From: Clostridiales bacterium
GTDB lineage: Bacteria; Bacillota; Clostridia; Christensenellales; Borkfalkiaceae
Assembly: GCA_015069625.1 (NCBI GenBank)
Contig: SVIE01000006.1
Coordinates: forward strand, 1-39,433
DNA: 39,433 nt
Direction of reading: 5' to 3'
Shown here: piece by piece, positions 21,603 to 30,156 of the stretch
Layout: every line of letters starts with the position of its first letter
How positions within the stretch are numbered: the first letter of the stretch is position 1
Notes under the pieces: generated by a model
Database searches by the model: none
The model's input: only the letters and a program-made list of their open reading frames with translations
Told to the model about the DNA's origin: nothing
Translations under genes and position numbers: made by a program

Positions 21603-23942
21603 TTAAAAATTGATTGCGACGTTAAACACTTCGTCAACGTTTTCCGCCGTAATAAATTTTATCTCCTTTCTAATCTCGTCTGGAATTTCTGCCAAATCCC
21701 TTTCGTTTGCCTTTGGAATAATTACCGTATAAATACCTTGACGGTATGCGGCAAGTGCCTTTTCTTTAAGCCCACCGATAGGCAAAACCTTACCACGCAA
21801 AGTAATTTCACCCGTCATAGCAACGTCGTGGCGCACAGTCTTTTTCGTAAGTGCTGAAAGTATTGCAGTTGCCATGGTTATACCTGCGCTCGGCCCGTCT
21901 TTCGGGGTTGCCCCTTCTGGAACGTGAACGTGAATATCATTCTTTTCAAACAGTTCTTCATCTACACCGTAACGCTTTGCGTTAGACTTGATATAACTAA
22001 TTGCCGCACGGGCGGATTCCTTCATAACGTCGCCAAGTTTTCCGGTTAAAAGCAGTTCGCCTTTACCACGCATTAAACCTACTTCGATAGTTAGCGTTGT
22101 TCCGCCAACTTGCGTCCACGCAAGCCCAACCGTTGCGCCAACTTCGTCAACTTCCGGCGTAACGTCTTTAAGGCGTTTTTTAACGCCAAGATAGTCGCAT
22201 ACGACTTTCGCCGTAAGTTTTTGCTTGCGCATTTTTGGATTATCGCCAAGTTTAACCGCCACCTTTCTGATAACACTTCCTATTTGACGTTCTAAGCCCC
22301 TAACTCCCGCTTCCATAGTGTATTCTTCAATAATTTCACGAATTGCGTCTTCCGTGAAATCCACTTTCGTTTCAGGAACACCGTTGAGTTTAAGTTGCTT
22401 AGGAATAAGATAGCGTTTGGCAATTTGCACCTTTTCTTCACCCGTATAACCGCTAAGTTCAATGATTTCCATTCTGTCTAGAAGTGGATAGGGTATGGTA
22501 TCAAGCGAGTTAGCCGTGGTTATAAACATAACGTCGGATAGGTCGTACGGAATCTCCATATACCTATCACGGAAAGTAACGTTTTGTTCGGGGTCTAACA
22601 CTTCTAAAAGCGCACTTGCAGGGTCGCCGTGTATATCGCTTGAAAGTTTATCAATCTCATCAAGCAAGAACACGGGATTTGCACTTCCCGCCGTTTTAAG
22701 TCCGTATATAATACGCCCAGGCATAGCACCGACGTACGTTCTGCGATGCCCCCTTATTTCCGCTTCGTCTTTAACCCCACCAAGACTCATTCTAACGAAT
22801 TTTCTATTAAGTGCACGGGCAATCGACGTTGCAACCGAAGTTTTACCAACCCCCGGAGGCCCAACGAAACAAAGTATCGGCCCACGCATCTTTTTAGTGA
22901 GTTTCAACACGGCAATATATTCTAAAATTCTTTGCTTTACCTTTTCCAAGCCGAAATGGTCTTTATCTAAAATTTCTTGCGCTGTGGCAAGCGTTCCCGT
23001 GTCTTCCGTCTTTTCGTTAAACGGAAGTTCTAAAAGCCAGTCAAGGTAATTCAAAATAATTGAATAATCGGGCGACGACGGATTGATTTTATCTAATCTG
23101 TCAATCTCTTTAAGTGCCTTTTGTTCAACGTCTTCTGGCAAGCCTTTTGCTTTTATCTTTTCACGGAGTGCATCTTCTTCATCTATATCGTCGCCAAGTT
23201 CGTCGTGTATTGCACGAAGTTGCTCACGAAGATAATATTCTTTTTGGCTTTTATCGATATTTTGCCTTACTTTAAGGCTTATTTCCTTTTCAATTTTTGC
23301 AATTTCAAGTTCACGAGAAAACAATTTTTGCGCTTCTGTAAGGCGAAGTTTTGTGTCGCTTATAGATAAAATATTAAGCACCTTGCTAATTTCACACGGC
23401 ATAAGCGACATTGCGTTATCCACAAATTCGTTTGCATCAGTAATTTCAGAAACGGTTGCTAGCACTTCTTTCGTAATTCTACTATCTAACAAAGAATATT
23501 CGTAAAATGCGTTCTTTGCTAAACGGAAACACGCTTCAAGTTCCACCGTGTTTTCCGTGTTAACGTATGGCACTTCTCTAACTATTGCAGAAAAATACCC
23601 TTCGGTATTAGTATATCTAACTATCTCTGCACGGTAAAGCGCATCAACGCTCGCTTTCATGTTGCCGTTTGGCATTTTTGTGAGTTGCTTAACTTTTGCA
23701 ACGACACCGATTTCTGCAATATCTCTCTTTCTTGGGTTATCGATAATCGGATTTTTTTGCGCTGCTATAAACACGAGCGATTTATCATCTGTTGCCTTAT
23801 TTAACGCCTTTACGGAAAACGGTCTGCCAACGTCGAAGTTGAGCACAGTTTTCGGAAATAACACCTTTCCCCTTAACGCTATAAGCGGAAGGTCTAAAAG
23901 CGCTTCTTCTATAATTTCAGTATTCAAATTCTCTTGATTCAT
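21603..23942 (-). CDS. lon: ATP-dependent protease Lon (endopeptidase La)
   Basis: This cytoplasmic AAA+ serine protease degrades misfolded and regulatory proteins. In a 779-residue frame it has the N-terminal LON substrate domain ([14 protein letters not shown]), a coiled-coil linker ([18 protein letters not shown]), Walker A GPPGVGKT (361-368), Walker B FLLDEIDK, and the protease domain with catalytic S685 (DGPSAG) and K728 ([10 protein letters not shown]), at the spacing known for Lon. I chose the ATG at 23942, with GGCAGGA upstream, over a TTG at 23963 that would overlap the preceding gene. It is co-transcribed with the HAD gene (11-base gap) and engB. Confidence 0.96.
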   Translation of the reverse strand: MNQENLNTEIIEEALLDLPLIALRGKVLFPKTVLNFDVGRPFSVKALNKATDDKSLVFIAAQKNPIIDNPRKRDIAEIGVVAKVKQLTKMPNGNMKASVDALYRAEIVRYTNTEGYFSAIVREVPYVNTENTVELEACFRLAKNAFYEYSLLDSRITKEVLATVSEITDANEFVDNAMSLMPCEISKVLNILSISDTKLRLTEAQKLFSRELEIAKIEKEISLKVRQNIDKSQKEYYLREQLRAIHDELGDDIDEEDALREKIKAKGLPEDVEQKALKEIDRLDKINPSSPDYSIILNYLDWLLELPFNEKTEDTGTLATAQEILDKDHFGLEKVKQRILEYIAVLKLTKKMRGPILCFVGPPGVGKTSVATSIARALNRKFVRMSLGGVKDEAEIRGHRRTYVGAMPGRIIYGLKTAGSANPVFLLDEIDKLSSDIHGDPASALLEVLDPEQNVTFRDRYMEIPYDLSDVMFITTANSLDTIPYPLLDRMEIIELSGYTGEEKVQIAKRYLIPKQLKLNGVPETKVDFTEDAIREIIEEYTMEAGVRGLERQIGSVIRKVAVKLGDNPKMRKQKLTAKVVCDYLGVKKRLKDVTPEVDEVGATVGLAWTQVGGTTLTIEVGLMRGKGELLLTGKLGDVMKESARAAISYIKSNAKRYGVDEELFEKNDIHVHVPEGATPKDGPSAGITMATAILSALTKKTVRHDVAMTGEITLRGKVLPIGGLKEKALAAYRQGIYTVIIPKANERDLAEIPDEIRKEIKFITAENVDEVFNVAINF

Positions 23943-23953
23943 ATGTATCCTGC

Positions 23954-24757
23954 CTATAAGCAATATTTTTCTAAAAGTACTTTAACGGGTTTATCTTTAT
24001 ACGGTACGGTTATCTCTTTTGCAACCGCTTTAAGTTCTTCCCTAGCGTCCCCTACCGCTACACCGTGCCACGCACCCCTAACAAGTTCTATGTCGTTTGT
24101 GCTATCGCCAACGGTGATAATTTTATCCATAGGAACGTTATAAAAATTTGATAAAAATTTAACGGCAAACCCTTTGCTACAAGCAGGGTTTATAACTTCA
24201 ATAAGTTGACTTGAACCGTTGTTTATTATCAATTTATCCTTATAAATTTGATTATATTTTTCAGTTAATCGCTTTGCCGTTTCTGCATCACAGATACCGC
24301 CCACCTTTTGAACGGGTTTCTTTTCAGCGTTTACAAGTTCTATTAAACTTTTAACTTTTTTCCCCGTAATATGAACTGCCTTTTCGTAATATTCGGTATA
24401 TGAACTACTTTGCTCGTAATATAAAATGTCGTCAATATCTACAACTGTTTGTATTCCTTCTGCAAGCAGTTTTTCCGCAACTTCCGACGCAAGCGGATAA
24501 TCGATTCCGCCCATAAATATCGAATCTCCCGATTTGATATCGTTAATCATTGCGCCCTGATAGGAAATAACTAATCCTTCTAATCCGTATCTTAAACAAA
24601 TATCACGGATAGACGTATACATTCTCCCCGTACAGATAACGAATTTCCCACCTTTTTTAACGTATTCTTTGACCGTTTCAACCGTTTCAGCATCAATGTT
24701 TCCAGGCGCAATACCTAGCGTCCCGTCAAAATCAGAAACGAATAAGTCGTATTTCAT
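23954..24757 (-). CDS. Cof-type HAD-IIB family hydrolase
   Basis: This 267-residue phosphatase has haloacid dehalogenase motifs: motif I DFDGT (nucleophile D9, acid D11), motif II CTGR, a lysine in the type IIB cap region, and motif IV GDSTND. Family members dephosphorylate sugar phosphates, phosphoserine-like metabolites or flavin precursors; the substrate is not predictable. Its ATG overlaps the uvrC stop (TAATG), implying coupled translation, and lon begins 11 bases after its stop. The gene sits in a DNA-repair and proteostasis operon, but there is no sign that its job relates to them. Confidence 0.9.
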   Translation of the reverse strand: MKYDLFVSDFDGTLGIAPGNIDAETVETVKEYVKKGGKFVICTGRMYTSIRDICLRYGLEGLVISYQGAMINDIKSGDSIFMGGIDYPLASEVAEKLLAEGIQTVVDIDDILYYEQSSSYTEYYEKAVHITGKKVKSLIELVNAEKKPVQKVGGICDAETAKRLTEKYNQIYKDKLIINNGSSQLIEVINPACSKGFAVKFLSNFYNVPMDKIITVGDSTNDIELVRGAWHGVAVGDAREELKAVAKEITVPYKDKPVKVLLEKYCL

Positions 24758-26580
24758 TATTTAAGCCCCTCTTTGGTAAGATAATCAATTATAATTTTTG
24801 CAAGTTTTTCGCCTATACCTTGCGTTGAAGCAAGTTCATCACTAGTTGCGCTAATAATTCCGCCTATATCCTTAAACTTTTCAATCAGCGCAAGTTTTTT
24901 AACCTTTCCTAATCCTTTAATCTCGTCAAGCACGCTTGATAGCGCACGTTTTGACCGCAAACTTCTGTGATAGGTTATTGCAAACCTGTGCGCTTCATCA
25001 CGAAGACGTTGAAGCACTTTTAGTGCATAATCCCGCTTTTCTAAAACTATCGGAGTAGAAGAATTTAACGTGTAAATTTCTTCATTACGTTCAGCAAGCG
25101 CAATTAAATCAATATCGGTGATATTATATTTATCGAAAATTTCTTTAACGCTGTTTAGTTGCCCTTTTCCACCGTCGATTACGATTAGTTCTGGCTTAGG
25201 AAATTTCTCTGCGTCTGTTTCTAATCGTTCTAATCTTCGTGCCATCATTTCCTGATGCGCACGGTAATCGTCTGCACCTTCAAAAGTCTTAATTTTGAAC
25301 CTGCGGTATGCGTTCCTATCAGGTTCTCCGTCAGTAAACACAACCATACTGCCCACTTTATCCACACCGCTCACGTTAGAAATATCATAACATTCCATAC
25401 GTTTAGGATAACGTGAAAGCCCCAAAATCTCTTTAAGGCGCACACACGCAGAAATGGTCATATCGTTTTTATGCTTAATTCTATCAACGGCAATTTCCAA
25501 ATGCTCTTTTGCGTTTTCTTCCGCCATATCGAGCAGTTTTTTTCTTGCCCCAGCCTTTGGATAAACAAACTGCGTTTTCTCGCCATGCTCGGCAAATAAA
25601 TATTCTTTTAATAAGTCTGCATCTGGAATTTCCGTCTGCAAAATAATTTCAGGTGGAAGTTTAACGTCCTTTCCGTAATACCCGCTAATAAACTCAAAAA
25701 TCGCATCACCATCAGAAAGATTTGCCTCTTCTAGTGCAAAGTTTTTACCCCCAAGCATTATTCCACCACGGACGAAAAGAATACTAACCACGGAGTATAT
25801 CCCATTTGTTAGATAAAACACAACGTCTGCGTCAATGAAATTATTCATAGCAGTAACACGTTTAAGTTTTATCTTCTCTAAACCTAGAAGATATTCTTTA
25901 TATTTAAGCGCAAGTTCAAATTCTTCTGCATTTGCAAGCGCAAGCATCTTTTCTTTTATCTTACTTTCCGCATAATCGGTGTTACCTTTAAGAAAATCCA
26001 AAGCATCTTTCACACGAACGGCATAGTCTTCTTGCGTAATACCATTAGAGCAAGGGGATAAACATTTGCCGATATGAGCGTTTAGGCAAGGTTTTATCTG
26101 TTTATTCGGGTCTAGTTTCTTATCACACGGACGCACGCCGAAAACGGTATTTATAATCTCTAAAATGCTCTTAACCGAAACACCCGCCATATACGGCCCA
26201 AAATATTTGCATCCGTCTTTTTTGATTTTGCGTGTAAGCGTAAACGTTGGGAAAGGGGTTTTCAAATCCACCTTTACGTAGGGATACGTCTTATCGTCTT
26301 TTAATAAAATATTGTATCTCGGCTTATGCTTTTTGATAAGATTATTCTCTAACGACAGTGCATCTATTTCACTTGGAGTGATGATATAGTAAAAGTCCGC
26401 AACGTTATTTACCATTGCGTAAACTTTTTCCGTCTTGAAGCCACCGTGGAAATACTGCCTTACCCTATTTTTAAGGTTTTTGGCTTTACCGACGTATATT
26501 ATCTGTCCGTCTGCGTTTAACATAACGTAAACACCACTTTTATCAGGCAGAAGTTTTAATTTTTCATCGATTATCCCCAT
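24757..26580 (-). CDS. uvrC: Excinuclease ABC subunit C
   Basis: UvrC makes the two incisions flanking DNA damage after UvrA and UvrB have located it. The 607-residue protein has an N-terminal GIY-YIG nuclease (GVYVMLN, IIYVGKAKNLKNRVRQY), a cysteine cluster typical of clostridial UvrC (RPCDKKL, KPCLNAHIGKCLSPC), a UVR motif near 200-235, an RNase H-like nuclease domain (YDISNVSG, VVFTDGEP, IDGGKGQLN) and C-terminal helix-hairpin-helix motifs (IKGLGKVKK, TQGIGEKLAK). Length is normal. An AGGTGA site supports the ATG. It opens the operon with HAD hydrolase, lon and engB. Confidence 0.97.
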   Translation of the reverse strand: MGIIDEKLKLLPDKSGVYVMLNADGQIIYVGKAKNLKNRVRQYFHGGFKTEKVYAMVNNVADFYYIITPSEIDALSLENNLIKKHKPRYNILLKDDKTYPYVKVDLKTPFPTFTLTRKIKKDGCKYFGPYMAGVSVKSILEIINTVFGVRPCDKKLDPNKQIKPCLNAHIGKCLSPCSNGITQEDYAVRVKDALDFLKGNTDYAESKIKEKMLALANAEEFELALKYKEYLLGLEKIKLKRVTAMNNFIDADVVFYLTNGIYSVVSILFVRGGIMLGGKNFALEEANLSDGDAIFEFISGYYGKDVKLPPEIILQTEIPDADLLKEYLFAEHGEKTQFVYPKAGARKKLLDMAEENAKEHLEIAVDRIKHKNDMTISACVRLKEILGLSRYPKRMECYDISNVSGVDKVGSMVVFTDGEPDRNAYRRFKIKTFEGADDYRAHQEMMARRLERLETDAEKFPKPELIVIDGGKGQLNSVKEIFDKYNITDIDLIALAERNEEIYTLNSSTPIVLEKRDYALKVLQRLRDEAHRFAITYHRSLRSKRALSSVLDEIKGLGKVKKLALIEKFKDIGGIISATSDELASTQGIGEKLAKIIIDYLTKEGLK

Positions 26581-26635
26581 AGTAAATCACCTAACGTTTC
26601 TTTTAAGCACAATGTTATAAAAACGCTTATATTTT

Positions 26636-26664
26636 AGTATATACTATTTTTAAATATTTTACAA
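26636..26664 (-). promoter_or_regulatory. Promoter of the uvrC-HAD-lon-engB operon
   Basis: Minus-strand TTGTAA (26659-26664), 17-bp spacer, TATACT (26636-26641). The -35 box nearly touches the arsR stop codon. Confidence 0.6.
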
Positions 26665-26667
26665 GAA

Positions 26668-27003
26668 TTAATAGCCTAAAAATTCCACACCTTTTAAAAG
26701 CACGTCTGATAACGTTTGATTCCTAAGCGAATAAAATATAACTTTTCCTTGTCTTTTAGTCGTAACGGCGTTAAGATTTTTAAGCAACCTTAACTGATGC
26801 GAAACGGTGGTTTGATTTAAATTTAATAAATTTGACAAGTCGCTAACACACATTTCGCTAATCGCAAGCGCAGAAATCACCTTTAATCTCGTGTAATCGG
26901 AAAAAATGGAAAAGAAACAAACAAGGTCGTCTAAAATCTCACCTTTTGGAACGTAATCCGTCACCATTGTTTGAAGCCTTCTATCAAGCAGAATTTCTTT
27001 CAT
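26668..27003 (-). CDS. ArsR/SmtB family transcriptional regulator
   Basis: This 111-residue winged-helix protein has the ArsR core: FSDYTRLKVISALAISEMCVSDLSNLL, the recognition helix NQTTVSHQLRLLKN (63-76) and the wing KRQGKVIFYSL. ArsR proteins are dimeric repressors released by metals, reactive sulfur species or other ligands. Only one cysteine (C52) lies in the alpha-3 region, where metal sensors usually have CVCDL, so a classical thiolate metal site is incomplete. AAAGGAG precedes the ATG. An 18-bp palindrome lies just upstream, and a microprotein gene is divergent, a likely regulated partner. Confidence 0.92.
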   Translation of the reverse strand: MKEILLDRRLQTMVTDYVPKGEILDDLVCFFSIFSDYTRLKVISALAISEMCVSDLSNLLNLNQTTVSHQLRLLKNLNAVTTKRQGKVIFYSLRNQTLSDVLLKGVEFLGY

Positions 27004-27025
27004 TTTTAATCTCCTTTACGCATAT

Positions 27026-27043
27026 AATAAGTGTACACGTATT
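27026..27043. promoter_or_regulatory. Probable ArsR operator palindrome
   Basis: AATAAGTGTACACGTATT reads almost the same on both strands (16 of 18 positions symmetric, centre GTGTACAC). Wider arms ATAATA(A)AGTG / CACTTATTAT extend the symmetry. It lies 22 bases before the arsR start codon, within the arsR-microprotein gap, as expected for autoregulation. Confidence 0.55.
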
Positions 27044-27129
27044 GTATCACTTTATTATGTAACGTAGAGTGTAACAATTTCTTATAAAACAAAGAAAAAA
27101 AGAAGATTTTGACAAAAAGGAGGTTTACA

Positions 27130-27300
27130 ATGAATTCAAACAACATAGTATTGATTGCTCTTTTACTTCTTCTTACAAGCGGGGGCACTATTAACACTAC
27201 TCAACTGCTATTACTTTTAGCCCTTTTAACTACCACAGGTTACTTATGTGGAAACACAAACAACAACTGTTCTTGTGGCAACGGATTCACCAACGTTTAA
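27130..27300 (+). CDS. Hydrophobic cysteine-bearing microprotein
   Basis: I do not recognise a named family. The 56-residue product starts at an ATG preceded by a near-ideal AAGGAGG site; a longer TTG reading from 27109 would swallow this site. Residues 6-15 and 26-38 are leucine-rich (IALLLLLTSGG, LLLLLALLTTTGY), giving one or two membrane segments. The polar tail holds three cysteines (LCGNTNNNCSCGNG). A strong terminator follows. It is divergent from arsR and may be controlled from the shared palindrome, possibly as a small metal- or stress-related membrane peptide. That role is inference only. Confidence 0.65.
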   Translation: MNSNNIVLIALLLLLTSGGTINTTQLLLLLALLTTTGYLCGNTNNNCSCGNGFTNV

Positions 27301-27320
27301 TTTAATATTAACCCCAGAAA

Positions 27321-27347
27321 AAAAGCAGGGCGTTTAACCCTGCTTTT
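27321..27347. terminator. Bidirectional terminator between microprotein and glycosyltransferase genes
   Basis: Perfect stem AAAAGCAGGG / CCCTGCTTTT with a 7-base loop; T-runs follow on both strands. Confidence 0.88.
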
Positions 27348-27350
27348 ATT

Positions 27351-28454
27351 TTAACAACTAAGATAAAACTCTGTTAATTCGACTGCTACTTCGTGAATAT
27401 CATACCCTGCTCGTTTTACCTTTTCTCCAACATCACTTACAACCGAAAAATCTCTTTTACCGTTCATCATTTCGTTCACCCATGCTTTCCCATCTTCTAA
27501 TGGTAAAAATCTAACGTTCCCTGTTGCGTCCGCTTCTATCGGAACTCTATCTGACGCTATACATTTAAGCCCGTTTGCCTGCGCTTCAATTAACACAATG
27601 CCAAGTCCTTCGTATCTTGACGGAAATACAAACATATCCGAAGCAGACAAATAAGCGTATGTGTTTTCAATTACGCCCGTAAATATTACGCTTCCTAAAA
27701 GATTTAATTCTCTAACCTTATCTAGCACCGCTTGTTGTAAATCGCCTTTACCTACGAGTATTAGTTTTGTGTTTGGATTTTTTTTGTGTACTTCATAAAA
27801 ACGGTCTATTAGATACTCGTGATTTTTTTGAAATGCAAATCTTCCTATATGACAATATACCGTTTCATTATCTCTAATATTGAGTTTTCGACGTATATCG
27901 TCCCTATCCGAACTATTAAATTCAAATTTTTCAACATCTATAGCATTTCTTACTATTTTATTCCCGTATTTGCTTTTCCCGTTTAAGTATGTAAGCGCAT
28001 CTGAAGAACATGCAAACGTATAATCGGCATATTTACAAAGCATTTTTCTACTTGTCCTATATAACATCTTCCGCAGAAAACTTATTCCCATATTACCTTC
28101 CCCAGCAATATGCGAGTGTGCTATTGTCCGTTTTACCCCTGCTTTTTTTGCCATTTTTAATATAAATCCGGCTGTTCCTGTTAAATGACAATGCACGGTT
28201 TCATATTCGGGATGCATCTTAAAAAATTTATATAACTCTTTCAAACTTGCAAAAATATTTTTAGAAAACCGCTTTTTTAAATAGAAAATCTTACCGCCAA
28301 GTTGTATTACTTCCCTATCATAAACGCCATTACCACCATAAACTAGAAAATCAAATTGCAATTTATTCCTATCTATATTTTTAAAAATTTCAGTAATCAG
28401 CGTTTCCGCACCACCCCTGTTCAAATTCCATATTACATGTAAAATCCTTTTCAT
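27351..28454 (-). CDS. Glycosyltransferase, GT4-type (GT-B fold)
   Basis: The 367-residue enzyme has the GT-B plan. The N-terminal half starts MKRILHVIWNLNRGGAETLI, with the acceptor-side GGAE loop; the C-terminal half starts near residue 195 with VYCHIGRFAFQKNHEYLI. The E-x7-E motif is E282/E290 in PSRYEGLGIVLIE, binding the nucleotide sugar. Members often transfer hexoses or N-acetylated sugars during capsule, exopolysaccharide or glycolipid synthesis. It is cytoplasmic or membrane-associated without transmembrane helices. It has its own promoter and terminator, with no other polysaccharide genes around, so donor and acceptor cannot be inferred. Confidence 0.9.
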   Translation of the reverse strand: MKRILHVIWNLNRGGAETLITEIFKNIDRNKLQFDFLVYGGNGVYDREVIQLGGKIFYLKKRFSKNIFASLKELYKFFKMHPEYETVHCHLTGTAGFILKMAKKAGVKRTIAHSHIAGEGNMGISFLRKMLYRTSRKMLCKYADYTFACSSDALTYLNGKSKYGNKIVRNAIDVEKFEFNSSDRDDIRRKLNIRDNETVYCHIGRFAFQKNHEYLIDRFYEVHKKNPNTKLILVGKGDLQQAVLDKVRELNLLGSVIFTGVIENTYAYLSASDMFVFPSRYEGLGIVLIEAQANGLKCIASDRVPIEADATGNVRFLPLEDGKAWVNEMMNGKRDFSVVSDVGEKVKRAGYDIHEVAVELTEFYLSC

Positions 28455-28483
28455 ATCACAGCCCCTACCCTTTTGTTTTATTT

Positions 28484-28512
28484 AATATATCACATATGTA
28501 TATTAAAGTCAA
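28484..28512 (-). promoter_or_regulatory. Promoter of the glycosyltransferase gene
   Basis: Minus-strand TTGACT (28507-28512), 17-bp spacer ending ATGTGA, TATATT (28484-28489). Confidence 0.7.
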
Positions 28513-28574
28513 TATTTTTGTGGTTTATTTGTTTTTCAAATGTGTAGTATTCTATGTATAAGGGAGGAGAAAAA

Positions 28575-28883
28575 ATGGATATCTTAAAAAGAATTGAAGA
28601 ATTACGTTTAACTCGTGGCTGGTCTATTTATAAATTGACTAGTGAAGCAGGATTAACTCAATCCACATTGTCGAACATGTATTCTCGCAACACGCTGCCA
28701 TCAATCACGACATTAGAAAATATTTGCCGTGCATTTGACATAACACTATCTCAATTTTTCGCAACCACCGACGAACAAAAAATTTCTGATGAAGAACACG
28801 TACTATTACAGCGATTTAGATTACTCAATAAAAATGAACAATCTGCCGTCTTAACACTTTGCGACAATTTAAAACAGAATTAA
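28575..28883 (+). CDS. XRE-family helix-turn-helix regulator
   Basis: The 102-residue protein has a Cro/CI-type helix-turn-helix at about 5-60 (RIEELRLTRGWSIYKLTSEAGLTQSTLSNMYSRNTLPSITTLENICRAF pattern), then an acidic linker and a C-terminal helix (NKNEQSAVLTLCDNL). I took the ATG at 28575 because AGGGAGGAG lies just before it; the ATG at 28554 would encode the ribosome binding site. It is divergent from the glycosyltransferase gene, with about 120 bp between, and could regulate it or itself. Targets are unknown. Small XRE proteins of this form are common in gut clostridia. Confidence 0.88.
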   Translation: MDILKRIEELRLTRGWSIYKLTSEAGLTQSTLSNMYSRNTLPSITTLENICRAFDITLSQFFATTDEQKISDEEHVLLQRFRLLNKNEQSAVLTLCDNLKQN

Positions 28884-28884
28884 A

Positions 28885-28920
28885 AAAACCGTCCTTTGCA
28901 TTTTTGCAAAGGACGGTTTT
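28885..28920. terminator. Bidirectional terminator between XRE and alcohol dehydrogenase genes
   Basis: Perfect long stem AAACCGTCCTTTGCA / TGCAAAGGACGGTTT with a 4-base loop; T-rich on both sides. Confidence 0.9.
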
Positions 28921-28940
28921 ATTTTTATTGTAAAACCATT

Positions 28941-30116
28941 TTAGTATGCAATTTTATAGAGTTCAAGAATTTCTTCTTCGGTTGTAACTCTTGGGTTGCC
29001 ACCTGTACAGGGGTCGATAATTGCATCTTTAGCAAGTTGTGCTAAATCTTCTTCTTTTATAAGAACTTCATCAGTTCCTTTTCTTTTAAGTTCTTTAATC
29101 GTCTGAGGAATATTGACGTCCTTAGAAAGTTTCTTAACCGCTTCGATTGCAGCATCTGCAGCCTGTTCTTCGGTCATGCCCTTAATATCAACGCCCATAG
29201 CTCTTGCAATATCGCCATACTTCTTAAGTGAAGATGCTTTATTGTATTCCATAACGTAAGGAAGTAAGAGTGCGTTTGCTACTCCGTGTGGAACGTCAAA
29301 GCGTGCGCCTAAGGGGTGTGCCATAGAGTGAACGATACCAAGACCTACGTTAGAGAATGCCATACCTGCTACGTACGAGCCGTATGCCATACCTTCTCTA
29401 GCCTTTGCATTAGAACCATCTGCAACCGCATCACGAAGGTTGTCTGCGATAAATTTAATACTGTTCCAGCAGAGAAGATCAGATACGGGAGTTGCACCTG
29501 CGGTTATATATCCTTCAATAGCGTGCGTTAATGCATCCATACCCGTTGCAGCGGTTAAACCTTTCGGCATACTCATCATCATTTCTGCGTCGTTGAACGC
29601 AACGTAAGGAATATCGTTAGGGTCAACGCAAACAAGTTTTCTGCCTGCTTCTTCGTCGGTTATAACGTAGTTGATGGTAACTTCTGCAGCCGTACCACTC
29701 GTCGTTGCAAACGCCATTGTTGGGAATGCTCTATTTTTAGTGTCTGCAACACCTTCCAAACTCTTAACGTCTGCAAAGTCAGGATTAGTTGCGATAACGC
29801 CGATTGCTTTTGCCGTATCAATACAGCTACCACCACCGATTGCAATAATTACGTCAGGCTTAAATTCGTTGAACGCTTTAAGTCCTGCTTTTACGTTTGC
29901 AATAGTCGGGTTTGCTTTAACGTCTGAGAATACGGTGTAAGTTGCGCCTGCTTGTTCAATAACGTCGGTTACCATTTTAACAACGTTAAATTTAACAAGG
30001 TCGTTATCCGAAACAACAAACGCCTTTTTCATGCCTTTTTTCTGCATTTCAGCGATAAGTTCTTTTCTGCAACCTGCGCCAAAATAACTAGTTTCATTTA
30101 ATACCATTCTTGCCAT
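28941..30116 (-). CDS. Iron-containing alcohol dehydrogenase, FucO (lactaldehyde reductase)-like
   Basis: This 391-residue group III dehydrogenase interconverts aldehydes and alcohols with NAD(H). The nucleotide-binding motif is GGGSCID (94-100). The iron ligands D194, H198, H263 and H277 (GMDALTHAIEGY; HSMAHPLGARFDVPHG) match the set in E. coli FucO almost residue for residue. The closest type appears to be FucO, which reduces lactaldehyde to 1,2-propanediol during anaerobic fucose or rhamnose fermentation; 1,3-propanediol or ethanol dehydrogenase activity is also possible. AAAGGAG supports the ATG. It lies 40 bases after tex and may be read from the rarA-tex unit. No fucose genes are nearby. 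Confidence 0.9.
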   Translation of the reverse strand: MARMVLNETSYFGAGCRKELIAEMQKKGMKKAFVVSDNDLVKFNVVKMVTDVIEQAGATYTVFSDVKANPTIANVKAGLKAFNEFKPDVIIAIGGGSCIDTAKAIGVIATNPDFADVKSLEGVADTKNRAFPTMAFATTSGTAAEVTINYVITDEEAGRKLVCVDPNDIPYVAFNDAEMMMSMPKGLTAATGMDALTHAIEGYITAGATPVSDLLCWNSIKFIADNLRDAVADGSNAKAREGMAYGSYVAGMAFSNVGLGIVHSMAHPLGARFDVPHGVANALLLPYVMEYNKASSLKKYGDIARAMGVDIKGMTEEQAADAAIEAVKKLSKDVNIPQTIKELKRKGTDEVLIKEEDLAQLAKDAIIDPCTGGNPRVTTEEEILELYKIAY

Positions 30117-30156
30117 AATATTTATCTCCTTTTACTTTATTTTTATAATGATAGGG

